A DNA stretch of 64,000 nt from Fodinicurvata halophila (GCF_042651425.1 NZ_JBHSCW010000004.1:1-64000); one strand, 5' to 3'; positions 1 to 10,803 are shown, numbered from the stretch's first letter. The notes: generated by a model from the letters alone, not told the origin. Translations and numbers: made by a program.

Positions 1-38
1 CATTCGTAATCCGTCAGTTCGTAACGCCGCCGGCTCAT
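1..38 (-). mobile_element. 5' end of an IS5-family transposase gene, cut by the window edge
   Basis: Reading leftward, an ATG at 38-36 is preceded by a strong GGAGGACAG ribosome binding site and opens the peptide MSRRRYELTDYE. This closely resembles the usual N-terminus of IS5-family DDE transposases (M-S-R-x-x-L-T-D-x-E-W). Only 12 codons lie in the window, so the family call rests on this short match. The insertion sequence end should lie between about 50 and 170, but I could not define its terminal inverted repeat or target duplication. Confidence 0.55.
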
Positions 39-172
39 CTGTCCTCCGTAGCTTGCTCTACAGAGGACAAAGGGGAATCATAAATCACCCAATTTGGGAA
101 TCCCGTTTATGAGTATGCAGCCTAGTGAGCCTTGCTGTAACCTGAAAAGTCGGATTGCGGTCCTGAACGGGC

Positions 173-1129
173 TCAGGACAGACCCTTCTGGCCCATGGCC
201 AGGAACTTGTCGCGCCGCTCCTTGCGCAGGGTGTCGGCGTCCTTGCCGTCCAATTGCTTCAGGCCGTCCGTAATCGCCTGACCCACGGCGCGGATGGTTT
301 CGGTGCGGGCCCGATGGGCACCGCCGATGGGTTCACGGATCAGCTGATCGATCACGCCCAGCTTTTCCAGGTCCTGTGCTGTCAGCCGCAGGGCTTCCGC
401 GGCCTCCTTGGACTGATCGCCCGAGCGCCAGAGAATGGAGGCGCAACCTTCCGGCGAGATCACCGAGTAGATCGAATGCTCCAGCATGAGAACACGATCG
501 CCCGAGGCCAGTGCAATGGCACCGCCGGAGCCGCCTTCCCCGATGATGACGCAGATCACAGGTACGGAAAGTCCCAGGGAGAGCTCCATGCAGCGCGCGA
601 TGGCTTCTGCCTGGCCCCGCTCCTCTGCACCGACACCGGGATAGGCGCCCGGCGTGTCCACGAGGGTGACGAGGGGCAGCTTGAAACGCTCCGCCATGTT
701 CATCAGGCGCTGGGCCTTGCGATAGCCTTCGGGACGGGCCATGCCGAAGTTGTGGGCCACACGGCTGCCGGTGTCGTGGCCCTTCTCCTGTCCAACCAGG
801 ACGCAGCTGCGTCCGCGCAAACGGCCGAGGCCGCCCACAATGGCCTGGTCCTCGCCATAGAGACGATCCCCGGCGAGCGGCGTGAAGTTCTCGACCAGTG
901 CGGAGATGTAGTCCCGAACGTGCGGGCGCTCGGGATGGCGGGCTACCTGGCATTTCTGCCAGGGCGACAACCGGCTGTAGATGCTGTTGAGTTCGCGTTC
1001 CGCCTTGTTCTGCAGGTGGGTAACCTCTTCCGCGATATTGATGTCGCTGTCGCTGGAGAGATGCCGCAATTCCTCGATCTTGTTCTCGAGTTCGGCGACG
1101 GACTTTTCGAAATCAAGGTAATGTTTCAT
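173..1129 (-). CDS. accA: Acetyl-CoA carboxylase carboxyltransferase subunit alpha
   Basis: Carboxyltransferase alpha subunit, which with AccD moves the carboxyl group from carboxybiotin to acetyl-CoA to make malonyl-CoA, the first step of fatty acid synthesis in the cytoplasm. The 318-residue length is the family norm. An N-terminal helical segment (1-60) is followed by the crotonase-like core with VDTPGAYPGVGAEERGQ near residues 157-173 and the oxyanion-forming GEGGSGGAIALASGDRV near 198-214. The ATG at 1129 is the first in frame and gives the usual N-terminus MKHYLDFEKSVAELE. It is divergent from the DUF6494 gene, with about 100 nt of shared upstream DNA. accD is not in this window, as usual for alphaproteobacteria. 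Nothing is missing from the product. Confidence 0.97.
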   Translation of the reverse strand: MKHYLDFEKSVAELENKIEELRHLSSDSDINIAEEVTHLQNKAERELNSIYSRLSPWQKCQVARHPERPHVRDYISALVENFTPLAGDRLYGEDQAIVGGLGRLRGRSCVLVGQEKGHDTGSRVAHNFGMARPEGYRKAQRLMNMAERFKLPLVTLVDTPGAYPGVGAEERGQAEAIARCMELSLGLSVPVICVIIGEGGSGGAIALASGDRVLMLEHSIYSVISPEGCASILWRSGDQSKEAAEALRLTAQDLEKLGVIDQLIREPIGGAHRARTETIRAVGQAITDGLKQLDGKDADTLRKERRDKFLAMGQKGLS

Positions 1130-1226
1130 GATGACCGGGACATATCACAAGCAGGACGACAGGCCTATAGCCTTTTGACGGGCATGACAGCCTGCCGGTC
1201 TGCTATCTGAATGAAAGGTGAAAGAG

Positions 1227-1433
1227 ATGATGGACGAGGATGCCTTCAACATGGAGCTGCGCAAGTTCCTCAAGCGCGTTGGCGTGACCTCGCAGAAGGT
1301 CATCGAGGAAACGGTGCGTGAGGGACTTGAGTCCGGACGTATATCCGAGGGCCCAGTGAAGGCCCGCATGGTCCTGACCCTGGACGGGTTGGACGAGCCC
1401 CATGTGGTGGAAGGCGAAATTCCCCTGCAATAG
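1227..1433 (+). CDS. Small DUF6494-type protein
   Basis: A 68-residue soluble acidic protein (N-terminus MMDEDAFNMELRKFLKRVG, then a helix VIEETVREGLESG and a C-terminal strand pair ending VVEGEIPLQ). I recognise this as the small conserved alphaproteobacterial family DUF6494, whose function is unknown. The ATG at 1227 sits 6 nt after AAGGTG; a GTG at 1218 and a second ATG at 1230 are alternatives. It stands alone, divergent from accA and convergent with sdhB only 29 nt away. An 8-bp inverted repeat (GGCGAAAT at 1413-1420, ATTTCGCC at 1442-1449) spans its stop codon but has no T-run. Confidence 0.8.
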   Translation: MMDEDAFNMELRKFLKRVGVTSQKVIEETVREGLESGRISEGPVKARMVLTLDGLDEPHVVEGEIPLQ

Positions 1434-1462
1434 ACAGGCGCATTTCGCCTCCGACGTCCCTC

Positions 1463-2245
1463 TTAGCCTTTGCGCTCCACCATCCGCTTCTTGATCTCGG
1501 CGATGGCCTTTGCCGGATTGAGGTGCTTGGGGCAGGTGCGCGTACAGTTCATGATGGTGTGGCAGCGATAGAGCCGGAAGGGATCTTCCAGCTGGTCGAG
1601 CCGCTCGCCGGTGAACTCGTCACGCGTGTCGGCAATCCAGCGATAGGCCTGCAACAGGATGGCCGGACCCAGATAGCGCTCGCCGTTCCACCAGTAGCTG
1701 GGACAGGACGTTGTGCAGCAGAAACAGAGAATGCACTCCCACAACCCGTCCAGCTTCTCCCGATCCTCGGGAGATTGCAGGCGCTCGCGTTCCGGCGCCG
1801 GCGTACTGGTCTTGAGCCAGGGTTCGATGGATTCCAGCTGGGCATAGGCGTGGGTGAGATCCGGGACGAGATCCTTGACCACCGGCATGTGGGGCAGAGG
1901 GTAGATTTTCACGTCGCCCTCCACCTCTTCCAGATTCAGGGTGCAGGCCAGCGTGTTCGTGCCGTCGATATTCATGGCGCAGGAGCCGCAGACCCCTTCG
2001 CGACAGGAGCGTCGGAAGGTGAGGGTCGGGTCGATCTCGTTCTTGATCTTGATGAGAGCGTCGAGGACCATCGGCCCGCACTCGTCGAGGTTCACCTCGT
2101 ATGTGTCGACCTGGGGGTTGCCGCCATCATCGGAATTCCAGCGATAGACCTTGAATCGTTTGAGATTCTTCGGCTTTTCACCTGAAACGGGCCAAGTCTT
2201 GCCATCCTTGATCCGGGAGTTGGCGGGGAGCGTGAGAGCAACCAT
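1463..2245 (-). CDS. sdhB: Succinate dehydrogenase iron-sulfur subunit
   Basis: Iron-sulfur subunit of complex II; it carries electrons from the SdhA flavin to ubiquinone at the inner membrane. The 260 residues include the [2Fe-2S] ligands in SCREGVCGSCAMN and the nearby NTLAC, then CILCFCCTTSCPSYWW and CHTIMNCTRTCPK for the [4Fe-4S] and [3Fe-4S] clusters. It is the last gene of the sdhC-sdhD-sdhA-sdhB operon, 36 nt after sdhA, which is the standard alphaproteobacterial order. All cluster cysteines are present, so it should be active. Confidence 0.97.
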   Translation of the reverse strand: MVALTLPANSRIKDGKTWPVSGEKPKNLKRFKVYRWNSDDGGNPQVDTYEVNLDECGPMVLDALIKIKNEIDPTLTFRRSCREGVCGSCAMNIDGTNTLACTLNLEEVEGDVKIYPLPHMPVVKDLVPDLTHAYAQLESIEPWLKTSTPAPERERLQSPEDREKLDGLWECILCFCCTTSCPSYWWNGERYLGPAILLQAYRWIADTRDEFTGERLDQLEDPFRLYRCHTIMNCTRTCPKHLNPAKAIAEIKKRMVERKG

Positions 2246-2281
2246 CGATCATCTGCCTGAGTAATTCTCGTTGAACGGAGT

Positions 2282-4069
<1,788 letters not shown>

Positions 4070-4098
4070 CGTATCTCGCCTTTATGAATTCTTTGCGT

Positions 4099-4476
4099 TT
4101 ATTGGAACAACAGGATCAGGACCGAAATCACGCCGATGGTGGCCAGCAGGATGCAGGCTGCCTTGATCAGGAGCAAGAGCGCCAGCTTCAGGCCAGACGA
4201 ATGGACGTAGTCCTCGACGACCACCTGCAGTCCAAGCCAGGCGTGATAGAAGGTGGCCAGAATCAGAAGGATCAGAAGCGAGGCCGTGAAGGGCCCGCCG
4301 GCCCAGAGGGCAAAGTTCTGGTGGCTCGCCCCGATCAGGGAGAGGACGGAGGCCACGAACCAGATGCTGAGCGGGATCAGGGCCAGCGCGCTCAGCCGCT
4401 GGGCCCACCAGTGCTGGGTGCCGTCCTTGGCGGAGCCGAGATAACGCACGCGTGAAAGCGGACTGCGCAGATTCAT
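4099..4476 (-). CDS. sdhD: Succinate dehydrogenase membrane anchor subunit SdhD
   Basis: Membrane anchor of complex II, 125 residues with three hydrophobic helices (about 25-48, 60-82 and 100-123), which with SdhC holds heme b and the quinone site. The N-terminus MNLRSPLSRVRYLGSAKDGT and the H(x)WLGLQVVVEDYVH stretch (about 80-95) with candidate heme histidines are typical. The start is backed by AAGGAGG. It begins 14 nt after the sdhC stop and precedes sdhA by 29 nt, so the order is sdhC-sdhD-sdhA-sdhB. Confidence 0.92.
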   Translation of the reverse strand: MNLRSPLSRVRYLGSAKDGTQHWWAQRLSALALIPLSIWFVASVLSLIGASHQNFALWAGGPFTASLLILLILATFYHAWLGLQVVVEDYVHSSGLKLALLLLIKAACILLATIGVISVLILLFQ

Positions 4477-4489
4477 GGGACCGGCCTCC

Positions 4490-4876
4490 TTACATGACCG
4501 CCAGGCCGATGGCCCAGCTCAGGAGTGTCAGAACAACCGTCGCGATCAGAACCGCCCACCCAGACTTGTAGACGGTGGGCAATTCGAAGCCATACCCGGC
4601 ATCCCAGAAGAGGTGTCGGATGCCGTTGCAGAGGTGATAAAAGAAGGCCAGCGTCCAGACGAACAGCAGGATCAGTCCGATGGGCGAGGCAATGAAGGCC
4701 TGAGCGGCTGCATAGCTTTCAGGCCCGCCGGCGGCCGCGGCCAGCCAATAGACCAGCAGGAGCGTGCCCACGGCCAGCGCAATACCCGTGAGCCGGTGCA
4801 GGATCGACATCACCGAGGTGAGCTGCGGCTTGTAGACCTGTAGGTGCGGTGAAAGCGGGCGATGGTCGGCAGACAT
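4490..4876 (-). CDS. sdhC: Succinate dehydrogenase cytochrome b556 subunit SdhC
   Basis: Cytochrome b subunit of complex II. I start it at the ATG at 4876 (MSADHRPLSPHLQVYKPQLTS), preceded by GGGGGAAT; a longer frame to 4960 would run over the candidate promoter. The 128 residues carry the SdhC signature RPLSPHLQVYKPQLTSVMSILHR in its N-terminal third (S and R for quinone contact) and HLCNGIRHLFWD near residue 80 with the heme histidine, with three membrane helices. It is the first gene of sdhCDAB. Confidence 0.94.
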   Translation of the reverse strand: MSADHRPLSPHLQVYKPQLTSVMSILHRLTGIALAVGTLLLVYWLAAAAGGPESYAAAQAFIASPIGLILLFVWTLAFFYHLCNGIRHLFWDAGYGFELPTVYKSGWAVLIATVVLTLLSWAIGLAVM

Positions 4877-4931
4877 GCTATTCCCCCTCGTTCCAGGTGA
4901 TCGCCCCGAACCCAGGCGATACAACAAAACT

Positions 4932-4960
4932 GGTTTAGTGCGCTGCAGGAGGCAAGTCAA
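4932..4960 (-). promoter_or_regulatory. Candidate sigma-70 promoter of sdhCDAB
   Basis: On the minus strand a TTGACT -35 box (4960-4955) is followed after exactly 17 nt by TAAACC (4937-4932), about 55 nt upstream of the sdhC ATG. The spacing is ideal and the -35 matches five of six consensus bases; the -10 is weaker. No operator was recognised near it. Confidence 0.45.
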
Positions 4961-5014
4961 TGAACCGCCCGTAGCGGTGGGGATACGTACGCACTGCCTG
5001 TCGGGGGTCGAGAA

Positions 5015-6211
5015 TTACATGGCTTCCTGGGTGAGCTTGTCGACCGGGCTCTCATCGAGGTGCTCACGGGCGCGCAGCCGACGGGCCTCGGCGATGTAGT
5101 CGCGGGACTGCATTTCCTGCAGGCGACTGACCGTGCGCGCGAATTCGAAGGTGCCGTCGCCTTCGGGATAGAGCGCCTCCGGTGCAGCCTCTGCGGTGAC
5201 GAAGAGCACGACGCTGTTCTCGTAAAGCGCATCCACGAGATGCATGAAGCGACGGGCCTCATTGCGCTGGTCCGCGCTCATGCAGGGCACGCCTGAAAGA
5301 ACGAGGGTATGGTAACGCTCGGCCAGCGCCAGGTAGTCCGCGGCCCCCAGGGGGCGTTCGCAGAGGTCCCGGAAGGACATCCGCGCGACACCGTGTGCGG
5401 CGGCCGGGATCGCCAGCTTGCGGCCCTTGACCGTCAGGGTTTCCGTCTGGCTCTCGCCTCCGTCGGTCAATTCCGAGAAGATCTCTTCCAGTGCCTCGCG
5501 GTTGCCGGGTGTCAGCGGGCTGTAGTAGACGGGCTGCTCCTGCAGCCGATCCAGGCGGTAATCGCGTCCGGCGCTCAGGTCATAGACCTCGAGATGTTGC
5601 TTCAGAAGATCGATGAAGGGCAGAAAGCGCTCGCGTTGCAGGCCGCCTTCGTAAAGTCGATCGGGGGCAAAGTTGGAAGTGGCCACCACCACGCAGCCTT
5701 CCTGGAACAGCGTCTCGAACAGCCGACCCAGGATCATGGCGTCCGCGATGTTCTCGACCACGAGTTCATCGAAACAGAGCAGCCAGGCGTCTTCGGCCAC
5801 CTCTCGTGCCACGGTGGGCAGGGGATCGGACTTGGGGGAGTCGCTGTCCTGGCGGTGTGCATGCAAGCGGTCATGGATTTCTCCCATGAAGGCATGGAAG
5901 TGGACACGCCGCTTGCGGGCGACCGGGGCTGTTTCGAAGAACAGTTCCATGAGCATCGACTTGCCCCGGCCCACGCCGCCGGCCAGATAGAGACCCGTCG
6001 GCGGCTGCCTGGGGGCGCGCCCGAGACCGAGCATGGACCTCAGGCCACCTTTCCGTCGTGCCGGCCGATAGTCCGTCAAGGCGTCGTGGAGGCTCTGAAG
6101 GCGGTGGGCCGCTTTCTCCTGAGCGGCGTCGGCCGCCAGCTCATCCCGTTCGACCCGCTGCTTGTATTGCGCGAGGAGTGATTCGCGTTTCAGTGACACC
6201 TTTTTTTCCAT
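5015..6211 (-). CDS. zapE: ZapE/AFG1-type AAA ATPase
   Basis: AFG1/ZapE-family P-loop ATPase, known in bacteria as a cell-division protein that acts with FtsZ and in mitochondria as the Afg1/Lace1 factor. Starting at the ATG at 6211 (MEKKVSLKRESLLAQYKQRV) the protein has 398 residues. Walker A is GGVGRGKS at 78-85, with LYLAGG just before it, and Walker B is LLCFDEL at 144-150; the family segment VVATSNFAPDRLYEGGLQRERF follows near 180-200. A longer reading exists through an ATG at 6238 and a TTG at 6268, but these have poorer ribosome sites. It lies upstream of sdhCDAB in the same direction, a common alphaproteobacterial arrangement, though the sdh promoter lies between. Confidence 0.9.
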   Translation of the reverse strand: MEKKVSLKRESLLAQYKQRVERDELAADAAQEKAAHRLQSLHDALTDYRPARRKGGLRSMLGLGRAPRQPPTGLYLAGGVGRGKSMLMELFFETAPVARKRRVHFHAFMGEIHDRLHAHRQDSDSPKSDPLPTVAREVAEDAWLLCFDELVVENIADAMILGRLFETLFQEGCVVVATSNFAPDRLYEGGLQRERFLPFIDLLKQHLEVYDLSAGRDYRLDRLQEQPVYYSPLTPGNREALEEIFSELTDGGESQTETLTVKGRKLAIPAAAHGVARMSFRDLCERPLGAADYLALAERYHTLVLSGVPCMSADQRNEARRFMHLVDALYENSVVLFVTAEAAPEALYPEGDGTFEFARTVSRLQEMQSRDYIAEARRLRAREHLDESPVDKLTQEAM

Positions 6212-6319
6212 GCCCTCTTGCGATCCTGCCCGTTTCATAGTCGATTGGGCGCTGCCGAAAAAGGGCAATTCACGAGCAACGGACTTGACTGCGCGGCAGG
6301 GAGCGGCAGCTGAAGCATC

Positions 6320-8806
6320 ATGAAAAAGATCAGAACACTCCTTTCACCCGTCATTCTTGCGGGGGTCTTGCTTATTGCATGTTCGGTCGGCTCCGCAAGC
6401 TTCTCTCCTGCCTGGGCGCAGTCATCCGAGAGCCCTGCAACCGGTACTGAAGCCGAGAGCGGGACGGGGTCCGGACCCGCTTCCGGGCAGGAAGGGCAAC
6501 CTGTTTCGGAAGAGGATCTGCGCAGCCTGGTGGAGACTCTCGAGAGCCCGGAAGAACGTGAGAAGTTGATCCGTCAGCTGCAGGCCATGATGGAGGCCCG
6601 CACGCAACAGGAGGGCGAGGGCACTTCCACTTCGCAGGATGCTGGGACGAATGAAACGGGGCAAGACGGCGAGAGCCGGGCCGCGGCAAGCGAGGAAGGC
6701 GGGCTGGGTGCCCAGATGCTCGGGGTCGTTTCGGGCTCCGTGGCGGATTTGTCGGACCAGCTTGTGGAGGCCGGCGGTGCCCTTACGGAGTTGCCATCAG
6801 CCCTCTTCGAGGCCGCCGAGGACTTGCAGGACAGGGATGCGGTCCAGCGTGTTCTGGAAATCGTCGGCAAGCTGCTGCTGGTCTTTGCGGCCGGACTGCT
6901 GGGTGAGTTCCTGATCAAACGCCTTCTCGCACGGCCACGGCGAATCCTGGAGGATCGCTCGGGGGATTCCTGGCTCATTCGGGTGCTCTACCTGCTGTTG
7001 CGCACGCTGCTGGACATCGTGCCGATTGCAGTGTTCGCTGCCGTGGCCTACGGCGTGCTGCTGCTCAGCGAACCGCGGGAGATCACGCGCCTGGTCGCGC
7101 TGGCCCTTATCAACGCCAATGTCTTTTCACGAGTCATCTCGGCCGGCGGGCGACTGCTCCTCTCTCCGGGCGTTTCCGGCCTGCGCCTGCTGCCGCTCCA
7201 TGACGAAAGTGCGACCTATGGCTATCTCTGGCTGCGTCGCTTCACCGTCCCGGCGGTCTATGGATATTTCATCCTGGATGGACTGCTGCTTCTGGGCCTG
7301 GATCCGGCGGCCTATGAACTGCTCCTGACAATTCTGGGGCTGGTGCTCGCCGCTCTGGCGGTTGTCTTTGTCCTGCAGATTCGTGTGCCGGTGGCGAACC
7401 GCCTGCGCGGCCGGCCGGATGAGGGCGGCCGTCTTGCCGGTGTGCGGGCCCGGCTGGCGGATGTCTGGCACGTGCTGGCGATCGTCTACCTGTTGGGCAT
7501 TTTCGTGGTCTGGGTGATGGACGTGCCGGGTGGGTTCTTCTTCCTGGCTCGGGCCACAGCCCTTTCGCTGGTCGTTCTGGTGGCGGCCCGCTTGCTTTCC
7601 CAGTTCATCGGCAAGCTGGTGGAGCGCAGTTTCCGGCTGAACGCGGGACTCAGCGAAACCTACCCCATGTTACAGCTGCGGGCGAATCGCTACCTGCCGG
7701 TTTTCCACCGCATCCTGAATACGGTCCTGAGCCTCTTGACCCTCCTCATGCTGCTGGAGGTCTGGGGCGCCTCGCCCTTCGCCTGGCTGGCCACCGACGC
7801 GGGGCATGGCCTGCTGGGTACGGTGACGTCGATCCTGTTGATCATGGGCATTGCCTTCGTCGTCTGGGAAGTCTTTTCGGTCGTGGCGGAAAACCAGTTG
7901 AAGCGGAAGGTGGAAGGCGAGAACAGCCAGCGTATCCAGACGCTGCTGCCCCTGATGCGCAATGCTTTGCGGATCGTGCTCATCGTCATGGTGGCGCTCA
8001 TCGTGCTCTCCGAACTGGGCCTCAACATCGCACCGCTGCTGGCCGGTGCCGGTGTCATCGGCCTGGCCATCGGCTTCGGGGCGCAGACCCTGGTGCACGA
8101 CATCATCACGGGCGTCTTCATCCTGCTGGAAGACAGCATGGGGGTGGGCGATGTGGTGACCCTGGGCGAGCACACCGGCACGGTCGAAAAGCTGACGATC
8201 CGGACGATCGAGCTGCGCGACCTGGAAGGCAACGTGCATACCCTGCCCTTCAGCCAGGTCTCGACCATCCAGAACTACAGCAAGGAATTCGCCTATTCCC
8301 TGATCGACCTGGGCGTCGCCTATCGCGAGGACGTGGATCAGGTCATGGAGATCATGCAGGAGGTCGCCGACGGCATGCGGGAGGATGAACCCTTCGCCAG
8401 CAATATCGTCGGTGAGTTCGAGATTTTCGGCCTGGATCGCTTCGATGATTCTGCCGTGATCGTCCGCGGCCGCTTCAAGACCAAGCCATTGATGCAATGG
8501 GGAATCCGGCGCGAGTTCAACCGCCGGATCAAGCGCGTCTTCGACGAGCGCGGTATCGAGATCCCCTTCCCGCACACGACCCTGTTCTTTGGCCAGAACA
8601 AGGAGGGTCTGGCACCACCTGCCCATGTGGTGCACAGCGAGGCCGAGGAGACGGCAGAACCGGTGCCCATGACCAGCCGGGCCGAGCAGGAAGGTGCAGG
8701 CAAGAAGGCGGGTCACGGAAAGCCAAAGGAAATTCCCGTCGAGCACCCCACGGAGGAAAGTGGTGAGGACGACAGCTCCGAGGATGGGGGTGGGGAAGCG
8801 CGTTGA
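6320..8806 (+). CDS. Large MscS-family mechanosensitive channel
   Basis: An 828-residue MscS-superfamily channel, expected in the inner membrane to release solutes on osmotic downshock. A signal peptide (1-34, cleavage after AWA) leads into an acidic, Ser/Thr/Gly-rich periplasmic stretch (35-150). Many membrane helices follow (about 190-600). The MscS core is clear: LIVLSELGLNIAPLLAGAGVI and GLAIGFGAQTLVHDIITGVFIL form the pore-lining TM3, then the beta domain with VGDVVTLGEHTGTVEKLTIRT and LPFSQVSTIQNYS. The C-terminal tail (from about 765) is charged and low-complexity. The size places it with the long MscK/YbiO-like members, not with small MscS. It is divergent from zapE and stands before the FAD oxidoreductase gene. 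Confidence 0.88.
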   Translation: MKKIRTLLSPVILAGVLLIACSVGSASFSPAWAQSSESPATGTEAESGTGSGPASGQEGQPVSEEDLRSLVETLESPEEREKLIRQLQAMMEARTQQEGEGTSTSQDAGTNETGQDGESRAAASEEGGLGAQMLGVVSGSVADLSDQLVEAGGALTELPSALFEAAEDLQDRDAVQRVLEIVGKLLLVFAAGLLGEFLIKRLLARPRRILEDRSGDSWLIRVLYLLLRTLLDIVPIAVFAAVAYGVLLLSEPREITRLVALALINANVFSRVISAGGRLLLSPGVSGLRLLPLHDESATYGYLWLRRFTVPAVYGYFILDGLLLLGLDPAAYELLLTILGLVLAALAVVFVLQIRVPVANRLRGRPDEGGRLAGVRARLADVWHVLAIVYLLGIFVVWVMDVPGGFFFLARATALSLVVLVAARLLSQFIGKLVERSFRLNAGLSETYPMLQLRANRYLPVFHRILNTVLSLLTLLMLLEVWGASPFAWLATDAGHGLLGTVTSILLIMGIAFVVWEVFSVVAENQLKRKVEGENSQRIQTLLPLMRNALRIVLIVMVALIVLSELGLNIAPLLAGAGVIGLAIGFGAQTLVHDIITGVFILLEDSMGVGDVVTLGEHTGTVEKLTIRTIELRDLEGNVHTLPFSQVSTIQNYSKEFAYSLIDLGVAYREDVDQVMEIMQEVADGMREDEPFASNIVGEFEIFGLDRFDDSAVIVRGRFKTKPLMQWGIRREFNRRIKRVFDERGIEIPFPHTTLFFGQNKEGLAPPAHVVHSEAEETAEPVPMTSRAEQEGAGKKAGHGKPKEIPVEHPTEESGEDDSSEDGGGEAR

Positions 8807-8831
8807 ACACCATCGTGTGCTGTGCTTTCTA

Positions 8832-8867
8832 GGGCTCCTTACAGGGAGCCGTCGGCCGGCGGGCCGA
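8832..8867. other. Two adjacent short hairpins between mscS-type gene and FAD oxidoreductase
   Basis: GGCTCC/GGAGCC (8832-8849) is followed directly by GTCGGCC/GGCCGAC (8850-8867). Both are perfect stems of 6-7 bp with short loops. There is no T-run, so these are not clear intrinsic terminators; they may be a weak terminator or an mRNA processing element between the two genes. Confidence 0.35.
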
Positions 8868-8888
8868 CACAAGCCAGGGAGTTCAAGA

Positions 8889-10106
8889 GTGACAGCTCAG
8901 CCAGGCGGAAACGGTCGGAGTTCGACGGGCAGCTACGATGTGGTGATTGCCGGTGGGGGCGTGATCGGCAGTGCGGTCGCCTATTTTCTGCTGGCCGATC
9001 CGGATTTCCAGGGGCGTGTGGCCGTGGTCGAACGGGACCTGACCTATCAGAGCGGTGCAACGGCGCGTTCGGCCGGCTCCATTCGCCAGCAGTTCTCCAC
9101 GCCGATCAATGTTCGCATTTCACAGTTCGGGGCCGAGTTTCTGCGTAACATCGGGACGTACCTTGCCGTGGAGGGGGAGGTTCCCGATGTCGGCTTCCAG
9201 GAACGCGGCTATCTCTTTCTGGCCACCGAGGCCGGCCGGGAGGTGATGGAAAGCAATCATCGGATTCAGCAGAGCGAAGGAGCCGATAACGCGCTGCTCA
9301 CCGCAGCCGAGTTGCAGCAGCGCTTTCCCTGGATGCGTGTCGATGACCTGGTGGGCGGCTCGCTGGGCCTGTCCCAGGAAGGCTGGTTCGATCCCTACGC
9401 CCTGCTGCAGGCCTTCCGCCGCAAGGCCCGACAGCTGGGCGCGACATACCTCGAAGATGCGGTTGCGGGGCTCTCTCTCGATGGCGGCCGTGTCGCCTCG
9501 GTCGAACTGGCCAGCGGAGACAGCCTGTCCTGCGGTTGGCTGGTCAATGCGGCGGGGATTCGCGGCGCTGAGATTGCTGCCCTGGCAGGGATCGAGGCCT
9601 TGCCCGTCCATCCGCGCAAGCGCCAGGTCTTCGTTTTCGACTGTCGTGAGGATCTGCCGGGCTGCCCGCTGGTGATCGACCCCAGCGGGCTCTATTTCCG
9701 TCCCGAAAGCGGCGGCTTCATCACCGGAATCTCCCCGGGTGAAGGCGAGGAAGACCCTGATTGCGACGACCTGGAAGTGGACCATGGCCTGTTCGAGGAA
9801 CGGCTCTGGCCCCTGCTGGCCGAGCGGGTGCCCGCCTTCGAGGCTATCCGTCCCACCGGCGCCTGGGCGGGGCACTACGACGTCAACAGCTTCGACCACA
9901 ATGCCATTCTGGGGCCCCATCCCGAGGTGACGAATTTCCTCTTCGCCAACGGCTTCAGCGGTCACGGCCTGCAACAGAGCCCGGCCGTGGGGCGCGGTCT
10001 CAGCGAGATCGTGATCCATGGCGAGTGGCGAAGCCTGGACCTCTCGCCATTTTTCTATGCACGCCTGCTGGAAAACCGGCCGATCCGCGAACTGAACGTG
10101 GTGTAG
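8889..10106 (+). CDS. FAD-dependent oxidoreductase of the DAO (glycine/D-amino acid oxidase-like) family
   Basis: A 405-residue DAO-fold flavoenzyme, likely oxidising an amine or amino acid; the substrate is not readable from sequence. The dinucleotide-binding motif YDVVIAGGGVIGSAVAYFLL starts near residue 15, followed by VVERDLTYQSGATARSAGSIRQQFS, in which the Arg-rich loop binds FAD. The C-terminal segment HPEVTNFLFANGFSGHGLQQSPAVG is the family's second flavin contact. I start at the GTG at 8889, preceded by CAGGGAG; the frame stays open upstream into the channel gene, but that part is not protein-like. It converges with yciB, 15 nt away. Confidence 0.85.
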   Translation: MTAQPGGNGRSSTGSYDVVIAGGGVIGSAVAYFLLADPDFQGRVAVVERDLTYQSGATARSAGSIRQQFSTPINVRISQFGAEFLRNIGTYLAVEGEVPDVGFQERGYLFLATEAGREVMESNHRIQQSEGADNALLTAAELQQRFPWMRVDDLVGGSLGLSQEGWFDPYALLQAFRRKARQLGATYLEDAVAGLSLDGGRVASVELASGDSLSCGWLVNAAGIRGAEIAALAGIEALPVHPRKRQVFVFDCREDLPGCPLVIDPSGLYFRPESGGFITGISPGEGEEDPDCDDLEVDHGLFEERLWPLLAERVPAFEAIRPTGAWAGHYDVNSFDHNAILGPHPEVTNFLFANGFSGHGLQQSPAVGRGLSEIVIHGEWRSLDLSPFFYARLLENRPIRELNVV

Positions 10107-10121
10107 GCGGCGCGACTCAGG

Positions 10122-10715
10122 TCAGGAATCCTGGGTTTCGGTATTCTCGTCCAGCTGGTGGCGCAGCAGGAAGGGGACCTGGGTCATCATGAAGATGAAT
10201 GTGATCACGATCTGGCCGATGGTGTCGAAGGCGACCCAGAAATCTGTGGACTGGGTGCGCCAGATGACCTCGTTGGCGGCTGCCATGACCAGGAAGAACA
10301 CCGAGAAGCGGATGGTCAGTGGGCGCCAGGCCTCTTCCTTCAGCGGAAAGGCGGTGCCCAGCACCAGCTTGAGCACGGGGCGACCGAAGAGATAGGAGCC
10401 GTAGAGGACCACGGCGAAGAGGATCTGCACGATGGTGGGCTTGATCTTGATGAAGAGATCATCCTCGAAGAACAGCGTCAGCCCACCGAAGACCGCTACC
10501 ACACCAGCGGCTAACAGGGCCAGCACCGGGATCTTGCGGGCGACGGAATAGGAGAGCACCAGCGCCAGCAACGTGGCGAATATCAGCACCGCCGTTGCGG
10601 TAAGGATATCCGTCGTCAGGTAGGCGATCAGGAAGAGCGCAAGCGGTATATAGTCCGTCACCGGCTGTAGCCAGCCGGGTGCGGGCTGTTTTGTTGACAC
10701 GAAAGTCTTCTCCAT
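10122..10715 (-). CDS. yciB: YciB/IspA-type inner membrane septation protein
   Basis: Septation protein A family (YciB), an inner-membrane protein linked to cell envelope and division. The 197 residues hold five to six hydrophobic helices and the family features GGLTLFFEDDLFIKIKPTIVQILFA near 78-103 and GRPVLKLVLGTAFPLKEEAWR near 112-132 (W and R conserved). The C-terminal tail HQLDENTETQDS is charged. The start ATG at 10715 gives a 35-residue leader typical of alphaproteobacterial members. It is expressed alone, convergent with the FAD oxidoreductase. Confidence 0.92.
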   Translation of the reverse strand: MEKTFVSTKQPAPGWLQPVTDYIPLALFLIAYLTTDILTATAVLIFATLLALVLSYSVARKIPVLALLAAGVVAVFGGLTLFFEDDLFIKIKPTIVQILFAVVLYGSYLFGRPVLKLVLGTAFPLKEEAWRPLTIRFSVFFLVMAAANEVIWRTQSTDFWVAFDTIGQIVITFIFMMTQVPFLLRHQLDENTETQDS

Positions 10716-10803
10716 GGGTTCTCGAACGATGGTGTCAGCCTATCACCCAGTGGGGGTGAAACAAAGGCGGCCGGAAGGAGAAACGCATTCGCCCGGCAGG
10801 AGC

